This document shows, one piece after another, positions 33,970-42,972 of a stretch of DNA of 64,000 nt. A model generated the notes under the pieces. That model was given only the letters and a program-made list of their open reading frames with translations. It was not told the DNA's origin and ran no database searches. Source of the DNA: Bradyrhizobium murdochi (GTDB lineage: Bacteria; Pseudomonadota; Alphaproteobacteria; Rhizobiales; Xanthobacteraceae); contig NZ_AXAU01000009.1 in NCBI RefSeq assembly GCF_000472965.1, positions 1 through 64,000 on the forward strand. The letters run 5' to 3'. The first letter of the stretch is position 1. Each line of letters starts with the position of its first letter. The position numbers were made by a program, and so were the translations under genes.

Positions 33970-35655
33970 TCAGCGCCTGAAGCCGCCGCCGCCGAATGAC
34001 CCGCCGAATGAGCTGCGGGACGGGCTTGAGGCGAAGCGCTGGCTGAAACCACCTCCGCCGCCCATGCCGCCGCTGAACCGACGCGGCGCTGTGGTCATCA
34101 TCGGCCTGGTCATCATAGGCCTGGTCGTGATGGGTTTGGTGACCCGTATCGGATTGTTATGAATCCTGGGCGGCAAGGTCGTGACCTTGCCGACCTTGCT
34201 GCTGTTGTTGCCGGCATTGACGGGGATCGGGTTGATCTTACCGGGCAGGGACGTGGCTTTTCCGCCAATGCCATTGCTGTTGCCTGTGAGCTTGCCAGGC
34301 AGGGTCGTGATCTTGCCCATCTTGCCGTTGTTGATGCCGCCATTGATCGGGTTATTCGTTGCCGTGCCCTTGGCAGGCAGCGTGATGATCTTGGAAGGCG
34401 CCGGCATGTGGGCCTGGGCACCAAGATTGTGCTTGGAGATGCCGAGCATGGGTGAATTGCCGATGTTCGCCGGTTTGAAGTTCGGCGACTGCTTCGCCAG
34501 ATGCGTGAACTGCATCAGGGGCACGGCCTTCGGCGCAACCTGCAGCTTCAGCGCGGACTTGGCGTAGGGGCTGTTGGAATAATTGTCATGGAACGTCTTG
34601 TAGGCGAACGGCGAGTTGGCGACCACCGCTTTGTGCCACGCTGTTGCCATCCGCAGATTGCCGAGCAGCATGCGGATGTGGTCGCACAGCGGGTCATGCG
34701 GGTAAAGGCGGATGAATTCCTCATAGTATTCGGGCGAGCCTTCCGACAGCACGTAGTCGTAAGCCTGGCGCACCGAACGCGACGGCAGATTCGACGCGGC
34801 CTGGAGGATCGGGCGGCGATCCGGCGCGCGGCCTGCGGCGACCGCGGTATCGCCGAAGAAGTAGAAGTCGGAGGTTAGCGACGAGCTTTCCCACGGTGTC
34901 TGCTTTCCGGAGGTGGTGTTGTTCACTTCGAGCCGGACGCGCTTGAACAATTGCTCGATCGGCAGGTTCGGCTCGCGTGCGACATTCAGGAAAGCTGACG
35001 TATACGGGCTGTGGTTGCCGTCGCCGTCCTGCGCTTCCATGCCCGGCGCGGTCGAGTAGCCGACGATCGAGCCTCGGGGCGCATCGACGATTGCCAAGCC
35101 CCGCCCGGCATCGTTGATCTCGGGGAACGGATTGTTGCGGCAGGCATCGAGCACCACGATGCGCATCCGGCTCGGGATCGATTCCAGCGTGCCCATCACG
35201 TCGACCAGCCGGACCGAATTGCCGTCAAGATCGGACGGCGAGGCGATCTTCGCATCGACCGGAAGCAGATAGTTCTCACCTGCCACCTGCACGCCGTGAC
35301 CGGCATAGTAGATCATGGCGACGGTGCCGGGGCCGCGCTCGGCGACCCTGGCGGAGAAGACTTGCACGACCTTGACCATGTCGCTGCGCGTCAGGTCGGT
35401 GGCCTGGGTGACTTCGAAGCCGGCGGAGTTCAAAAGCTGCGCCATCGACTGCGCGTCGTTGCCGGGATTGGCGAGCTTTGGCGCGATCTGGTAATTCGAG
35501 TTGCCGATCACCAGCGCGACGCGCTGGTCCGCCGGCGGCGTTTGCATGCCGTTGCGGATGTCGACGTTCGGGGCTTCGGCCAACGCCGCACCAGCGAAGC
35601 CGAGCAGGCCTGCCAGCAGGCCGGCACCCAATAGCGATGACTTAAAACGGGACAT
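33970..35655 (-). CDS. Secreted caspase-like (C14) protease with repeat-rich C-terminal tail
   Basis: This 561-residue protein has a signal peptide (residues 1-26) and a peptidase C14/caspase domain from about 43 to 270. The catalytic dyad is visible: His120 in YYAGHG and Cys172 in LDACRNN. RVALVIGNSNYQ and NDAQSMAQLL are typical of bacterial caspase homologues. A helical region follows, then from about residue 410 a low-complexity tail with four spaced copies of a Lys-(I/A/V)-(I/T)-(T/S)-Leu-Pro motif (ITLPAKG, TTLPGKL, TSLPGKI, TTLPPRI) and a Gly/Ser/Phe/Arg-rich end. The substrate is unknown. It should act in the periplasm or outside the cell. Confidence 0.88.
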   Translation of the reverse strand: MSRFKSSLLGAGLLAGLLGFAGAALAEAPNVDIRNGMQTPPADQRVALVIGNSNYQIAPKLANPGNDAQSMAQLLNSAGFEVTQATDLTRSDMVKVVQVFSARVAERGPGTVAMIYYAGHGVQVAGENYLLPVDAKIASPSDLDGNSVRLVDVMGTLESIPSRMRIVVLDACRNNPFPEINDAGRGLAIVDAPRGSIVGYSTAPGMEAQDGDGNHSPYTSAFLNVAREPNLPIEQLFKRVRLEVNNTTSGKQTPWESSSLTSDFYFFGDTAVAAGRAPDRRPILQAASNLPSRSVRQAYDYVLSEGSPEYYEEFIRLYPHDPLCDHIRMLLGNLRMATAWHKAVVANSPFAYKTFHDNYSNSPYAKSALKLQVAPKAVPLMQFTHLAKQSPNFKPANIGNSPMLGISKHNLGAQAHMPAPSKIITLPAKGTATNNPINGGINNGKMGKITTLPGKLTGNSNGIGGKATSLPGKINPIPVNAGNNSSKVGKVTTLPPRIHNNPIRVTKPITTRPMMTRPMMTTAPRRFSGGMGGGGGFSQRFASSPSRSSFGGSFGGGGFRR

Positions 35656-35828
35656 GGCTGCCTCCTCAGGCGAGACCTCGTTGCGAGGTTTGCTGCCGGA
35701 ACGCTAAGCCGGGTGCGGGCCGTCGTACGTGACCGCGATCACGGTTGCAGCACGCGGCGCTTCCACGCTTGCCGCCGCACGATGCCGCTGACAATCTCGG
35801 GTTGCTGAACGGTCGAAGGAACCCCAAA

Positions 35829-36863
35829 ATGGGCTTCGGACTAAAGACCACCACAGGAATCATCGCGGCCGTGCTGGTCACGGCGGCGCTGGCTCAGGCG
35901 AGCAACGTATTCGCGCCGCTTGCGGCGGCATTGTTCATTATTGCGATTGTGTGGCCGATCCAGAAGCAGTTGCAGTCCTGGATGCCAAAACTTGCCGCGC
36001 TGGCGATCACCATCATCGCCACCGTGGCAATCTGCCTCGGCTTCGCCTCGCTCGCAGCCTGGGGATTTGGTCGCGTAGGGCAATCACTGCTCGCCGACCT
36101 GGCGCGTTACCAGGCCCTTTATGCGGCGACCGTAAATTGGCTGGACGGTCACGGCGTCTCGGTTGCGGGGCTGTGGGCTGAACATTTCAACGTAAGCTGG
36201 CTGCTGCGCGCCACGCAATATGTCACCGGACGGGTGAACACGACGCTCAGCTTCTGGGTAATTGCGCTGGTTTACGTCATGCTCGGGCTTCTCGAAGTCG
36301 AGAGCATCAGGCGAAACATCGAACGGCTGGATAACCGCACCGCAGCACGCGTGCTGCTCGACGGCGGCACAGCGACCGCGGCGAAATTCCGAAAGTACCT
36401 TTTGGTGCGGACGCAGATGAGCGCGGTCACCGGCCTGCTGGTCGGCAGCTTCGCCTGGATTACCGGGCTGCCATTCGCGCTCGAATGGGGCGTGATCGCG
36501 TTCGTGCTGAACTATATCCCGTTCATAGGCCCGTTCATTGCGACACTGTTTCCAACCCTGTTGGCGATGACGCAGTTCGAGACCTGGCCGGCGGTGCTCG
36601 GCGTATTCGTGTGCCTGAACATCATTCAATTCGCGGTCGGCAGCTACGTCGAGCCGCGGGTGGCCGGCAGCCTATTGTCGATCTCGCCGGTGGTGGTGCT
36701 GTTTGCGATCTTCTTCTGGACGTTCCTGTGGGGCCTGTTCGGGACCTTCATCGGCGTGCCCATCACGCTCGCCATGCTTACGTTCTGTGCCCAGCATCCG
36801 TCGAGCCGCTGGGTTGCCGATCTGCTCGGCGGACCTGGGCTGGAGAAACCCGGCAAGCTCTAG
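35829..36863 (+). CDS. AI-2E family permease
   Basis: This 344-residue membrane protein has paired N-terminal helices, a central soluble stretch, and a C-terminal helix group with FVLNYIPFIGPFIATLFP and VEPRVAGSLLSISPVVVLFAIFFW, the marks of the AI-2E transporter (PF01594) family. Members export or exchange small solutes; some are Na+/H+ antiporters, and the autoinducer name comes from E. coli TqsA. The substrate is unknown here. ATG 35829 is used; a longer frame adds 28 residues of unlikely sequence. It is divergent from the caspase gene with 173 bases between. Confidence 0.88.
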   Translation: MGFGLKTTTGIIAAVLVTAALAQASNVFAPLAAALFIIAIVWPIQKQLQSWMPKLAALAITIIATVAICLGFASLAAWGFGRVGQSLLADLARYQALYAATVNWLDGHGVSVAGLWAEHFNVSWLLRATQYVTGRVNTTLSFWVIALVYVMLGLLEVESIRRNIERLDNRTAARVLLDGGTATAAKFRKYLLVRTQMSAVTGLLVGSFAWITGLPFALEWGVIAFVLNYIPFIGPFIATLFPTLLAMTQFETWPAVLGVFVCLNIIQFAVGSYVEPRVAGSLLSISPVVVLFAIFFWTFLWGLFGTFIGVPITLAMLTFCAQHPSSRWVADLLGGPGLEKPGKL

Positions 36864-36882
36864 TCTTGCTGTGTCATAAGCC

Positions 36883-36982
36883 CCTCATGGTGAGGAGCGC
36901 GAAGCGCGTCTCGAACCATGAGGCCCCGTCTGTGGCCTACATCCTTCGAGACGCCCGCTCTGCGGGCTCCTCAGGATGAGGG
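36883..36982. repeat. Tandem pair of REP-like palindromes
   Basis: Two inverted-repeat units lie side by side: CCTCATGG to ACCATGAGG (36883-36923, with GCGCGAAGCGC inside) and CATCCT to AGGATGAGG (36940-36981, with GAGACGCCCGC/GCGGGCTCCTC inside). They fill the space between convergent genes and resemble the two-part intergenic repeats common in Bradyrhizobium relatives. Confidence 0.75.
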
Positions 36983-36992
36983 GTTGAGAAAG

Positions 36993-38771
36993 TTAGTCGT
37001 CGATGTCGCCCTCGATCTCTACCCGCTCGGGCGGCAACAGGCCTAGACGGCCATCCTGGCCGGTCGTCAGCGAATGAATATAGAAGTACGTCGCCGCAGC
37101 GTCGGCCGCACCCATCACGGGCGACGGAGCGGAGATGATTTTTAGCCCGCCGCATGCGCCGATCCAGTCGATATGACGGTGGCCATGCATCACGACGGCG
37201 CGATCTCCCAGCGCTTCCAGCCTGCGGACGAACCAACTGCCGTTGATCAGCGCCGTTCCGATGCGCTCGGAAAATGCTTTCACCGGCATGGGATATTCCG
37301 CCAGGTGGTGGTGCAATGCGACGATCCAGCGCGCCCGCGGAAAATATCCGATCGCTGCCTCGAGGCGATGCGCCTGTTCGACGGATACCAGTCCGAGCGC
37401 GTTGGTGAAGGAAAAGTGGGTCTTTGCATTCGAGTTCAGGATAGCTATTCCGAGGCCGTCTTCCGGTTCCGGCGGAAGGATCATCGGAAACTGGTCGTCG
37501 AAGAGGCTGTGCAGCGCGGCGACACGGCGCAAACCTCCAAACTCCGCAATGGCCACGATCGCGTCGCGGTGCCGCGCCAGCGCCTGTTGCAGCGTAGCGG
37601 CCGGCCTTCCGTCGGCATCGACGACGTGCACCCGTTCACCTTGCACGGCTGCCATCGCCGACAGCGTCCGGATTTGCCGCAGCCGCTTGCCGGTGCTGAA
37701 CGGCAGGTCGAGCCTGGCCGGATTGGCGCGGTCGACGATGTTGACGTCGTGATTGCCCGGCAACAGGATCGTGCGCGCGGCAAGTTCCGGGTGGCGCGCC
37801 AGTGCTTCGAGGACTAGCGCCCATTCGCTGGCGCGACCGGCGTCGGTCATGTCGCCCGTGACCACAACGTGATCGAGCGGATTGCTGGCATGGATGGCGG
37901 CCAGCCGCGCGAGGGCTCGGTCGAGCCGGCCATTGCCGCGCGGGCCAGCCCGTCCGCATTCGATGCGAAAACCATATTGCTCGCCGATCACGTGAAGATC
38001 CGACAGATGCGCGACGCGCCAGATGCGGCCTTCGGACGAGGCGGCATCGAACATGGCAAGATCGAGCGGTTGGGGCATGCTGGCATCGGCAAAACCCCAA
38101 ACCAGCGATGCGACCGCCAGATAGCCCGCCATCAGTACGACGGCATTCGCAAGCGTGGGCACGGCGAGCCGATGCAGCAAGAGCAGATCGCTCCAGTTAC
38201 CAGCCCACTGCGAGGCAGGCCAGGCGAGTATCGCGATCACCGCCGCGCATGCCGATAACAAGATGCCGGCGCCAACCGAATTGACGCTGCGCAAGCGCGC
38301 CCGGCCGGCACGGGTCAAGTTTTTTCCCACGATCAGCTCAGCCAGATGACGCAAGGCTTCGCGCACAAACGCATAGCCCGGCTGTACCGCGAGTGCATTG
38401 AGCGACCAGAAATTGATCTCGGCGATCCGAAGCAGCGGGCGCCATCCGATCCAACCCGCCGCGACGATCGCGGCCAGCAACAGCGCCGCGCCGATTTCGG
38501 TCAGCGCCGCAAGCTGTTCCGACAAGGTGGAAAACCAGGCCGAAGCCAGCAACGGCGCCAGACCGAGCAACACCGCCGGCAACAACAGCAAGATCGTCCA
38601 GGCGAACAAGAGCTTCGGCAAACTGATTTCGACCAGCAGGCTTCCGGCGATTGCCAGTAGCGACCGCTGTCCCGGACTGGCGGCATCATCCTCGATATCG
38701 CCGTTGCGCGGATCGACCAGCATATTCTCTGCGGCTTTGCTGACGTGTCGCTCGGAGATCGGCTTCGTCAT
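36993..38771 (-). CDS. Membrane-anchored metallophosphoesterase
   Basis: This 592-residue protein has an N-terminal membrane part (about four helices between residues 40 and 235) and a C-terminal calcineurin-like domain from about residue 252. The metal motifs are complete: SDLHVIGEQYG, TGDMTDAGR, LLPGNHDVN, ALHHHLAEYP and HGHRH. The length and membrane region are unusual for the fold. The substrate is not evident; relatives act on phospholipid, nucleotide or peptidoglycan-precursor phosphates. The last residues are acidic. It is monocistronic between two intergenic regions. Confidence 0.82.
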   Translation of the reverse strand: MTKPISERHVSKAAENMLVDPRNGDIEDDAASPGQRSLLAIAGSLLVEISLPKLLFAWTILLLLPAVLLGLAPLLASAWFSTLSEQLAALTEIGAALLLAAIVAAGWIGWRPLLRIAEINFWSLNALAVQPGYAFVREALRHLAELIVGKNLTRAGRARLRSVNSVGAGILLSACAAVIAILAWPASQWAGNWSDLLLLHRLAVPTLANAVVLMAGYLAVASLVWGFADASMPQPLDLAMFDAASSEGRIWRVAHLSDLHVIGEQYGFRIECGRAGPRGNGRLDRALARLAAIHASNPLDHVVVTGDMTDAGRASEWALVLEALARHPELAARTILLPGNHDVNIVDRANPARLDLPFSTGKRLRQIRTLSAMAAVQGERVHVVDADGRPAATLQQALARHRDAIVAIAEFGGLRRVAALHSLFDDQFPMILPPEPEDGLGIAILNSNAKTHFSFTNALGLVSVEQAHRLEAAIGYFPRARWIVALHHHLAEYPMPVKAFSERIGTALINGSWFVRRLEALGDRAVVMHGHRHIDWIGACGGLKIISAPSPVMGAADAAATYFYIHSLTTGQDGRLGLLPPERVEIEGDIDD

Positions 38772-39176
38772 TGGTCCATACCCGCATCCTGCCGCTCGCG
38801 CCGTCTCAGGCTAAACGCCCCAGGGGAGGCCCAACAGGTACCACGCGACAAAAAGAAGTGTCCAAAGCGCGGCCATGCAGAGCACCTCGCTGATCGCTCT
38901 CACGCTCGGTCAAATTGGTCGCTAATTCGCGGAGGTTTGTCGATGCGGAGCCATCGGCGTTCGCGTGATTTGTCACAAAGTTGTGTAACGGAACACATCC
39001 GACGCATACGTACTTTAAGGTTGTGTGATTGACTCGATGCACTTTAGAGCGTTACCGTGCGTGCAAGTCAGACGAAGCTGAGACGGTCGACGCAGACCGT
39101 CTATCAGCATGTAACTCGTGTTGCCGAACGGCTCGATCATCTGCGCGCAGCATGTCGAGCTGGATGGAGGAGTCCG
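38772..39176. other. Intergenic region, 405 bases, divergent promoters expected
   Basis: No gene is convincing here. It separates the minus-strand phosphoesterase from the plus-strand glutaminase and so should hold promoters for both. The middle (about 38930-39030) is AT-richer than its flanks. A hairpin with arms AGACGGTC and GACCGTCT lies at 39081-39102, within the probable leader of the glutaminase gene. Confidence 0.6.
39081..39102 (+). promoter_or_regulatory. Hairpin in the glutaminase leader
   Basis: Perfect 8-bp inverted arms (AGACGGTC, GACCGTCT) around a six-base loop, 75 bases before the glutaminase start. It has no T-run, so it is a possible operator or RNA structure, not a terminator. 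Confidence 0.4.
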
Positions 39177-40175
39177 ATGGACTCACCTTCGATTTCGGAA
39201 TCCATAGAACGCCCCTACATCTCGACAGGACACCTGCCAGAACCCGAACTGGTGCAAGAGCTGGTGTCGGACGCCTACCGGCGTTTCAAGTCGAACGGAG
39301 ACGGACAGAATTCACAAGTCTATCCGGCGCTCGCCAGGGTTCCGCGAGAGCTGTTCGGGGTCTGCGTCGTTGGCACCAGCGGGCGTGTCTACGAGGCCGG
39401 CGACACCGACTATGAATTCTCGATCATGAGCGTGTCGAAGCCGTTCGTGTTCGCGCTTGTTTGCGAGACGATCGGCCCAGAAGAGGCGCGCAGAAGACTT
39501 GGGGCAAACGCCACCGGATTGCCCTTCAACTCCCTCGCGGCCATCGAGCAGGGCGGCGGCCGCACCAATCCGATGGTCAACGCGGGCGCGATCGCGACCA
39601 CCAGCCTCGTGCCGGGCCTGACGGCTGAAGGCCAATGGCAATTCATTCACGACGGGCTGTCACGGTTTGCGGGGCGCAAGCTCACGCTCAATGAGGAGGT
39701 GTACGCCTCGGCGTCGCAAACCAACTATCGCAACCGCAGTATCGCCCGGCTGCTGCAGAGCTACGACCGCATCTATTGCGACGCCAAGCAGGCGACCGAT
39801 CTCTATACCAAGCAATGCTCGCTGAATGTGAGTGCGCGGGATCTGGCGGTCATGAGCGCGACGCTGGCGGATGGCGGCGTCAATCCGGTCACCCGGCAGC
39901 GCGTCGTGGATGCTGCGGTCTGCCACTACGCGCTCACCGTGATGATTACCGCCGGCCTATACGAGACCTCGGGCGACTGGCTCTACGACATCGGCCTGCC
40001 GGGCAAGAGCGGGATCGGCGGCGGCATCGTCGCGGTCTCTCCCGGCAAGGGCGGCTTCGGTACCTTCGCGCCGCCGCTCGACGCGGCCGGCAACAGCGTG
40101 AAGGGACAGCTCGCGGCAAAGTTCCTGTCGCAGCGGCTGGGAATGGATCTGTTCGTATCGCAACCGGAAAACTGA
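39177..40175 (+). CDS. glsA: Glutaminase (class A, serine-dependent)
   Basis: This 332-residue enzyme deamidates glutamine to glutamate and ammonia. The serine-lysine site is in MSVSKPFVFAL, and the fold's other marks are NSLAAIEQ, TNPMVNAGAIA, YRNRSIARLL, and the Tyr-containing GLPGKSGIGGGIVAVSPGKGGFG near the C-terminus. It is slightly longer than the usual 305-310 residues, with an extended N-terminus. GGAGGAG lies five bases before the ATG at 39177. In enteric bacteria glutaminase contributes to acid resistance by releasing ammonia; here an MFS permease follows after 73 bases and an HdeD gene lies 2 kb on. Confidence 0.93.
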   Translation: MDSPSISESIERPYISTGHLPEPELVQELVSDAYRRFKSNGDGQNSQVYPALARVPRELFGVCVVGTSGRVYEAGDTDYEFSIMSVSKPFVFALVCETIGPEEARRRLGANATGLPFNSLAAIEQGGGRTNPMVNAGAIATTSLVPGLTAEGQWQFIHDGLSRFAGRKLTLNEEVYASASQTNYRNRSIARLLQSYDRIYCDAKQATDLYTKQCSLNVSARDLAVMSATLADGGVNPVTRQRVVDAAVCHYALTVMITAGLYETSGDWLYDIGLPGKSGIGGGIVAVSPGKGGFGTFAPPLDAAGNSVKGQLAAKFLSQRLGMDLFVSQPEN

Positions 40176-40248
40176 AGCAGATGCAAAGAGTGACTTGATC
40201 GAGCCGATAGCTCGATCGATCCGGGACCGAGCAGCTCGGGAGGACACC

Positions 40249-41898
40249 ATGGCGACGCACTCGATGTCGATCGGAGCAATCCGGGAAGAAGCGCGGGAGT
40301 CATGGGTACCGATGATCGCCATCGCGCTCGGCCAGATGATCATGTCCTATAATGTCGCCTCGCTGCCGGTGGCGCTCGGCGGGATGGTGAAGAGTTTTGG
40401 CGTCCCGCCGACGACGGTTGCGACGGGTGTCGTGGCCTATTCCATGCTCGTGGCTGGCTTCGTGATGCTCGGCGCAAAACTCGCGCAGCGGTTCGGCGCA
40501 CTGCAGGTGTTCCGCTTTGCAGTGGTCCTGTTCTGCGCGTCGCAGATATTGATGACATTCAGTCCCACGGCGACGTTGATGATCACAGCGCAAGCGCTTT
40601 GCGGCGCGGCCGGCGCTGTGATCGTGCCGTCGCTGGTGGCGCTGATCGCCGAGAATTACACGGGAAGGCAGCAGGCGACGGCGGTGGGTGCGCTCGGCTC
40701 TGCGCGCGCGGCGGCCGGCGTGCTGGCGTTCGTCATCGGCGGCGTGCTCGGCACCTATATCGGCTGGCGCCCGGCATTCGGTATCCTGATCGCGGTTTCT
40801 GCGATTGTGTTCCTCCTGAGTTTCCGTCTCAAGCGCGACTATGGCCGCCCGGACGTGCATATCGATTCCCTCGGTGTGGTTCTGGCGGCATCGGCGATCG
40901 TCCTCATCAGTTTCGGCTTCAACAATCTGAACGGATGGGGGCTGGCGCTGGCCACCGCCAACGCGCCGTTCGACCTTGGCCTTTCGCCGGCGCCGATCAT
41001 GATCGTTCTCGGCGTCGTGCTCGGGCAGGCATTCCTGATGTGGACGCATCGGCGTCAGGCCGCCGGGAAGACCCCGCTATTGGCGCTCGAGGTGATCGAC
41101 TCGCCGGAAGAGCGCTGCGCGGTCTATGCGCTGTTTGCCGTGGTCGCGCTGGAGGCGGCGCTCAATTTCACAGTGCCGCTGTACATTCAGATCGTGCAGG
41201 GCCGCTCACCGCTTGCGACTGCGATCGCGATGATGCCGTTCAATCTGACGGTGTTCTTCACGGCGATGCTGATCGTCAATGTCTACGACCGGCTGACGCC
41301 GCGGCAGATCGGCCGCTACGGCTTCCTGCTGTGTACGGTTGGCCTGGTGTGGCTGGCCGTTGTCGTGCGCAACGACTGGAGCGAGGTTCCTGTGTTGATT
41401 GGCCTGGTTCTGTTCGGGATCGGGCAGGGGTCGCTGGTGACGCTGTTGTTCAACGTGCTGGTCACCGCCTCGCCCAAGGAGCTCGCAGGCGACGTCGGGT
41501 CGCTGCGCGGCACCACGCAAAATCTTGCCGCTGCGGTTGGAACGGCGGTGGCGGGTGCGCTTCTGGTCGGTCTGTTGAGTGCGATCGCGCTCAGCAGTAT
41601 CGCGGCCAGCCCCGAGCTGCCGAAGGAGATCCAGAGCCAGGTCGATCTCGACAACATCACCTTCGTCAGCAACGACCGGCTGCGGAGCGTGATGGAAAGC
41701 ACGACCGCGACGCCGCAGCAGGTCGAGGAAGCGGTGCGCGTGAATACCGAAGCGCGGCTGCGAGCGCTGAAAATCGGGCTGTTGATCATGGCCGGTCTTG
41801 CGCTGCTGGCGATCATCCCGGCCGGCCGGCTTCCGAATTATCTGCCGGGCGAGATACCGAGCGATGCGCCTACAGGTGATCGAGCGAGGTCGACCTGA
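40249..41898 (+). CDS. MFS permease, DHA2-like (14-helix) group
   Basis: This 549-residue protein shows MFS repeats: SMLVAGFVMLGAKLAQRFGA with the conserved loop between helices 2 and 3, CGAAGAVIVPSLVALIAENY and the GSARAAAGVLAFVIGGVLGTYIGWR antiporter-like motif in helix 5. About fourteen helices are predicted by eye, with a soluble loop near residues 465-500. GGGAGGA precedes the ATG at 40249. The substrate is unknown. Linkage to glutaminase might point to amino acid or drug export, but DHA2 proteins are usually proton-driven efflux pumps. Confidence 0.85.
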   Translation: MATHSMSIGAIREEARESWVPMIAIALGQMIMSYNVASLPVALGGMVKSFGVPPTTVATGVVAYSMLVAGFVMLGAKLAQRFGALQVFRFAVVLFCASQILMTFSPTATLMITAQALCGAAGAVIVPSLVALIAENYTGRQQATAVGALGSARAAAGVLAFVIGGVLGTYIGWRPAFGILIAVSAIVFLLSFRLKRDYGRPDVHIDSLGVVLAASAIVLISFGFNNLNGWGLALATANAPFDLGLSPAPIMIVLGVVLGQAFLMWTHRRQAAGKTPLLALEVIDSPEERCAVYALFAVVALEAALNFTVPLYIQIVQGRSPLATAIAMMPFNLTVFFTAMLIVNVYDRLTPRQIGRYGFLLCTVGLVWLAVVVRNDWSEVPVLIGLVLFGIGQGSLVTLLFNVLVTASPKELAGDVGSLRGTTQNLAAAVGTAVAGALLVGLLSAIALSSIAASPELPKEIQSQVDLDNITFVSNDRLRSVMESTTATPQQVEEAVRVNTEARLRALKIGLLIMAGLALLAIIPAGRLPNYLPGEIPSDAPTGDRARST

Positions 41899-41947
41899 CT
41901 GAAGACAAGAAGGCGAGGAGAGGGACGTCCCTGCAAGGAGAACAAGG

Positions 41948-42250
41948 ATGGATGCAATTGATCGCCGCAGTGCGCTGCGGGGGCTTCTTTGCGGTGTTGT
42001 CGCCGCTGGATTGGGCGCAGGCTTGGTAGCAAATCCGGTCGAAGCGATGCCGCTCGCGATGGAAAAGCATCTAGGAGCCAAGACGGACAATCTCAGGGAG
42101 AAGGCCGAGCCTGTGCAGATGGGCCCGCCCGGGCGGCCGATTCACCGCCCGCCACGGCGGCCGATCCACCGTCATCGCTGGCACCGCCACCGGCGTCCCC
42201 GCCGCGTCTGCTGGTGGCACCGTGGTCGCCGTGTGTGCAGGTGGCGATAA
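41948..42250 (+). CDS. Small secreted His/Arg/Pro-rich protein (protamine-like)
   Basis: This 100-residue protein has a twin-arginine-like signal (DRRSALRGLLCGVVAAGLGA) with a probable cleavage near VEA-MP at residue 33. The mature end, from about residue 58, is almost only Arg, His, Pro and Trp. GGAGAACAAGG precedes the ATG. The composition suggests binding of metal ions, nucleic acid or an acidic surface polymer; no enzymatic domain is visible. Similar proteins occur in Bradyrhizobium, some annotated as protamine-like. It lies between the MFS gene and the HdeD gene in the same direction. Confidence 0.7.
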   Translation: MDAIDRRSALRGLLCGVVAAGLGAGLVANPVEAMPLAMEKHLGAKTDNLREKAEPVQMGPPGRPIHRPPRRPIHRHRWHRHRRPRRVCWWHRGRRVCRWR

Positions 42251-42342
42251 CGATGAGCCGGCGGGCGCGGCGACGGCCAAACTTCGCGCGAACGCGCTAG
42301 CCACGACTCCCGCCGGCTTCGCTCCAAATAGAGGAGACTGCC

Positions 42343-42906
42343 ATGACCACAATTAACAACAGCTCGCCGATGGGCGTCACCAACCTGCCTGCGCCGCCGT
42401 TCTGGATCTGTGTTCTGCTTGGACTCGCCTTGATCCTGGCCGGCTTCCTGATTCTCGGCGACGTCATGCTCGTCACCGTGATCAGCACCATCTTCATCGG
42501 CTGGGTTTCGATCGTCGCCGGCGCCTTCGAGATCGTCCATGCATTCTGGACCAAGGGATGGGGAGGTTTCGTATGGCAGGTGCTTCTCGGCATCCTGTAC
42601 ATCGCCTTTGGCGTCGTGCTGGTGGGCCAGCCGGTCGCCAGTGCCTTGATTCTCACCTACGTCCTCGGCCTGGTGTTGGTGATTTCCGGTTTCGTCCGCA
42701 TCCTGGTCAGCATCAGCCATTGGCGAGAGGCGGGCTGGATCATGCTGCTATCCGGCGCGTTCGGCATAGTGGCTGGCCTCATCATTCTGACTGGATTTCC
42801 GATGACCGGCTTGTGGGTCCTCGGATTGCTGCTCGGCGTCGATCTGATTTCCCATGGCATCGGGTGGTTGGCTTATGCGTGGCAGCCTACCACCCGAAGC
42901 GCGTAG
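42343..42906 (+). CDS. HdeD family acid-resistance membrane protein
   Basis: This 187-residue protein has six membrane helices in three pairs. ILAGFLILGDVMLVTVISTIFIGWVSIVAGAFEIVHAF is the region of the first pair, and GFVWQVLLGILYIAFGVVLV with WIMLLSGAFGIVAGLIIL repeat it, as in HdeD (DUF308). HdeD supports acid survival at high cell density in E. coli. GAGGAG lies before the ATG. It is the last gene of the glutaminase-MFS-small protein run and is followed by a terminator, so the four may be one stress unit. Confidence 0.85.
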   Translation: MTTINNSSPMGVTNLPAPPFWICVLLGLALILAGFLILGDVMLVTVISTIFIGWVSIVAGAFEIVHAFWTKGWGGFVWQVLLGILYIAFGVVLVGQPVASALILTYVLGLVLVISGFVRILVSISHWREAGWIMLLSGAFGIVAGLIILTGFPMTGLWVLGLLLGVDLISHGIGWLAYAWQPTTRSA

Positions 42907-42923
42907 CTCCTCCCTGCCTACTA

Positions 42924-42967
42924 GAGCGAGATGGCTGTTCTTCGAATCGTCATCTCGCTCCTTTTTC
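42924..42967 (+). terminator. Rho-independent terminator after hdeD-like gene
   Basis: Arms GAGCGAGATG and CATCTCGCTC (10 bp, perfect) close a 17-base loop and are followed by CTTTTTCT. Confidence 0.8.
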
Positions 42968-42972
42968 TGTTT

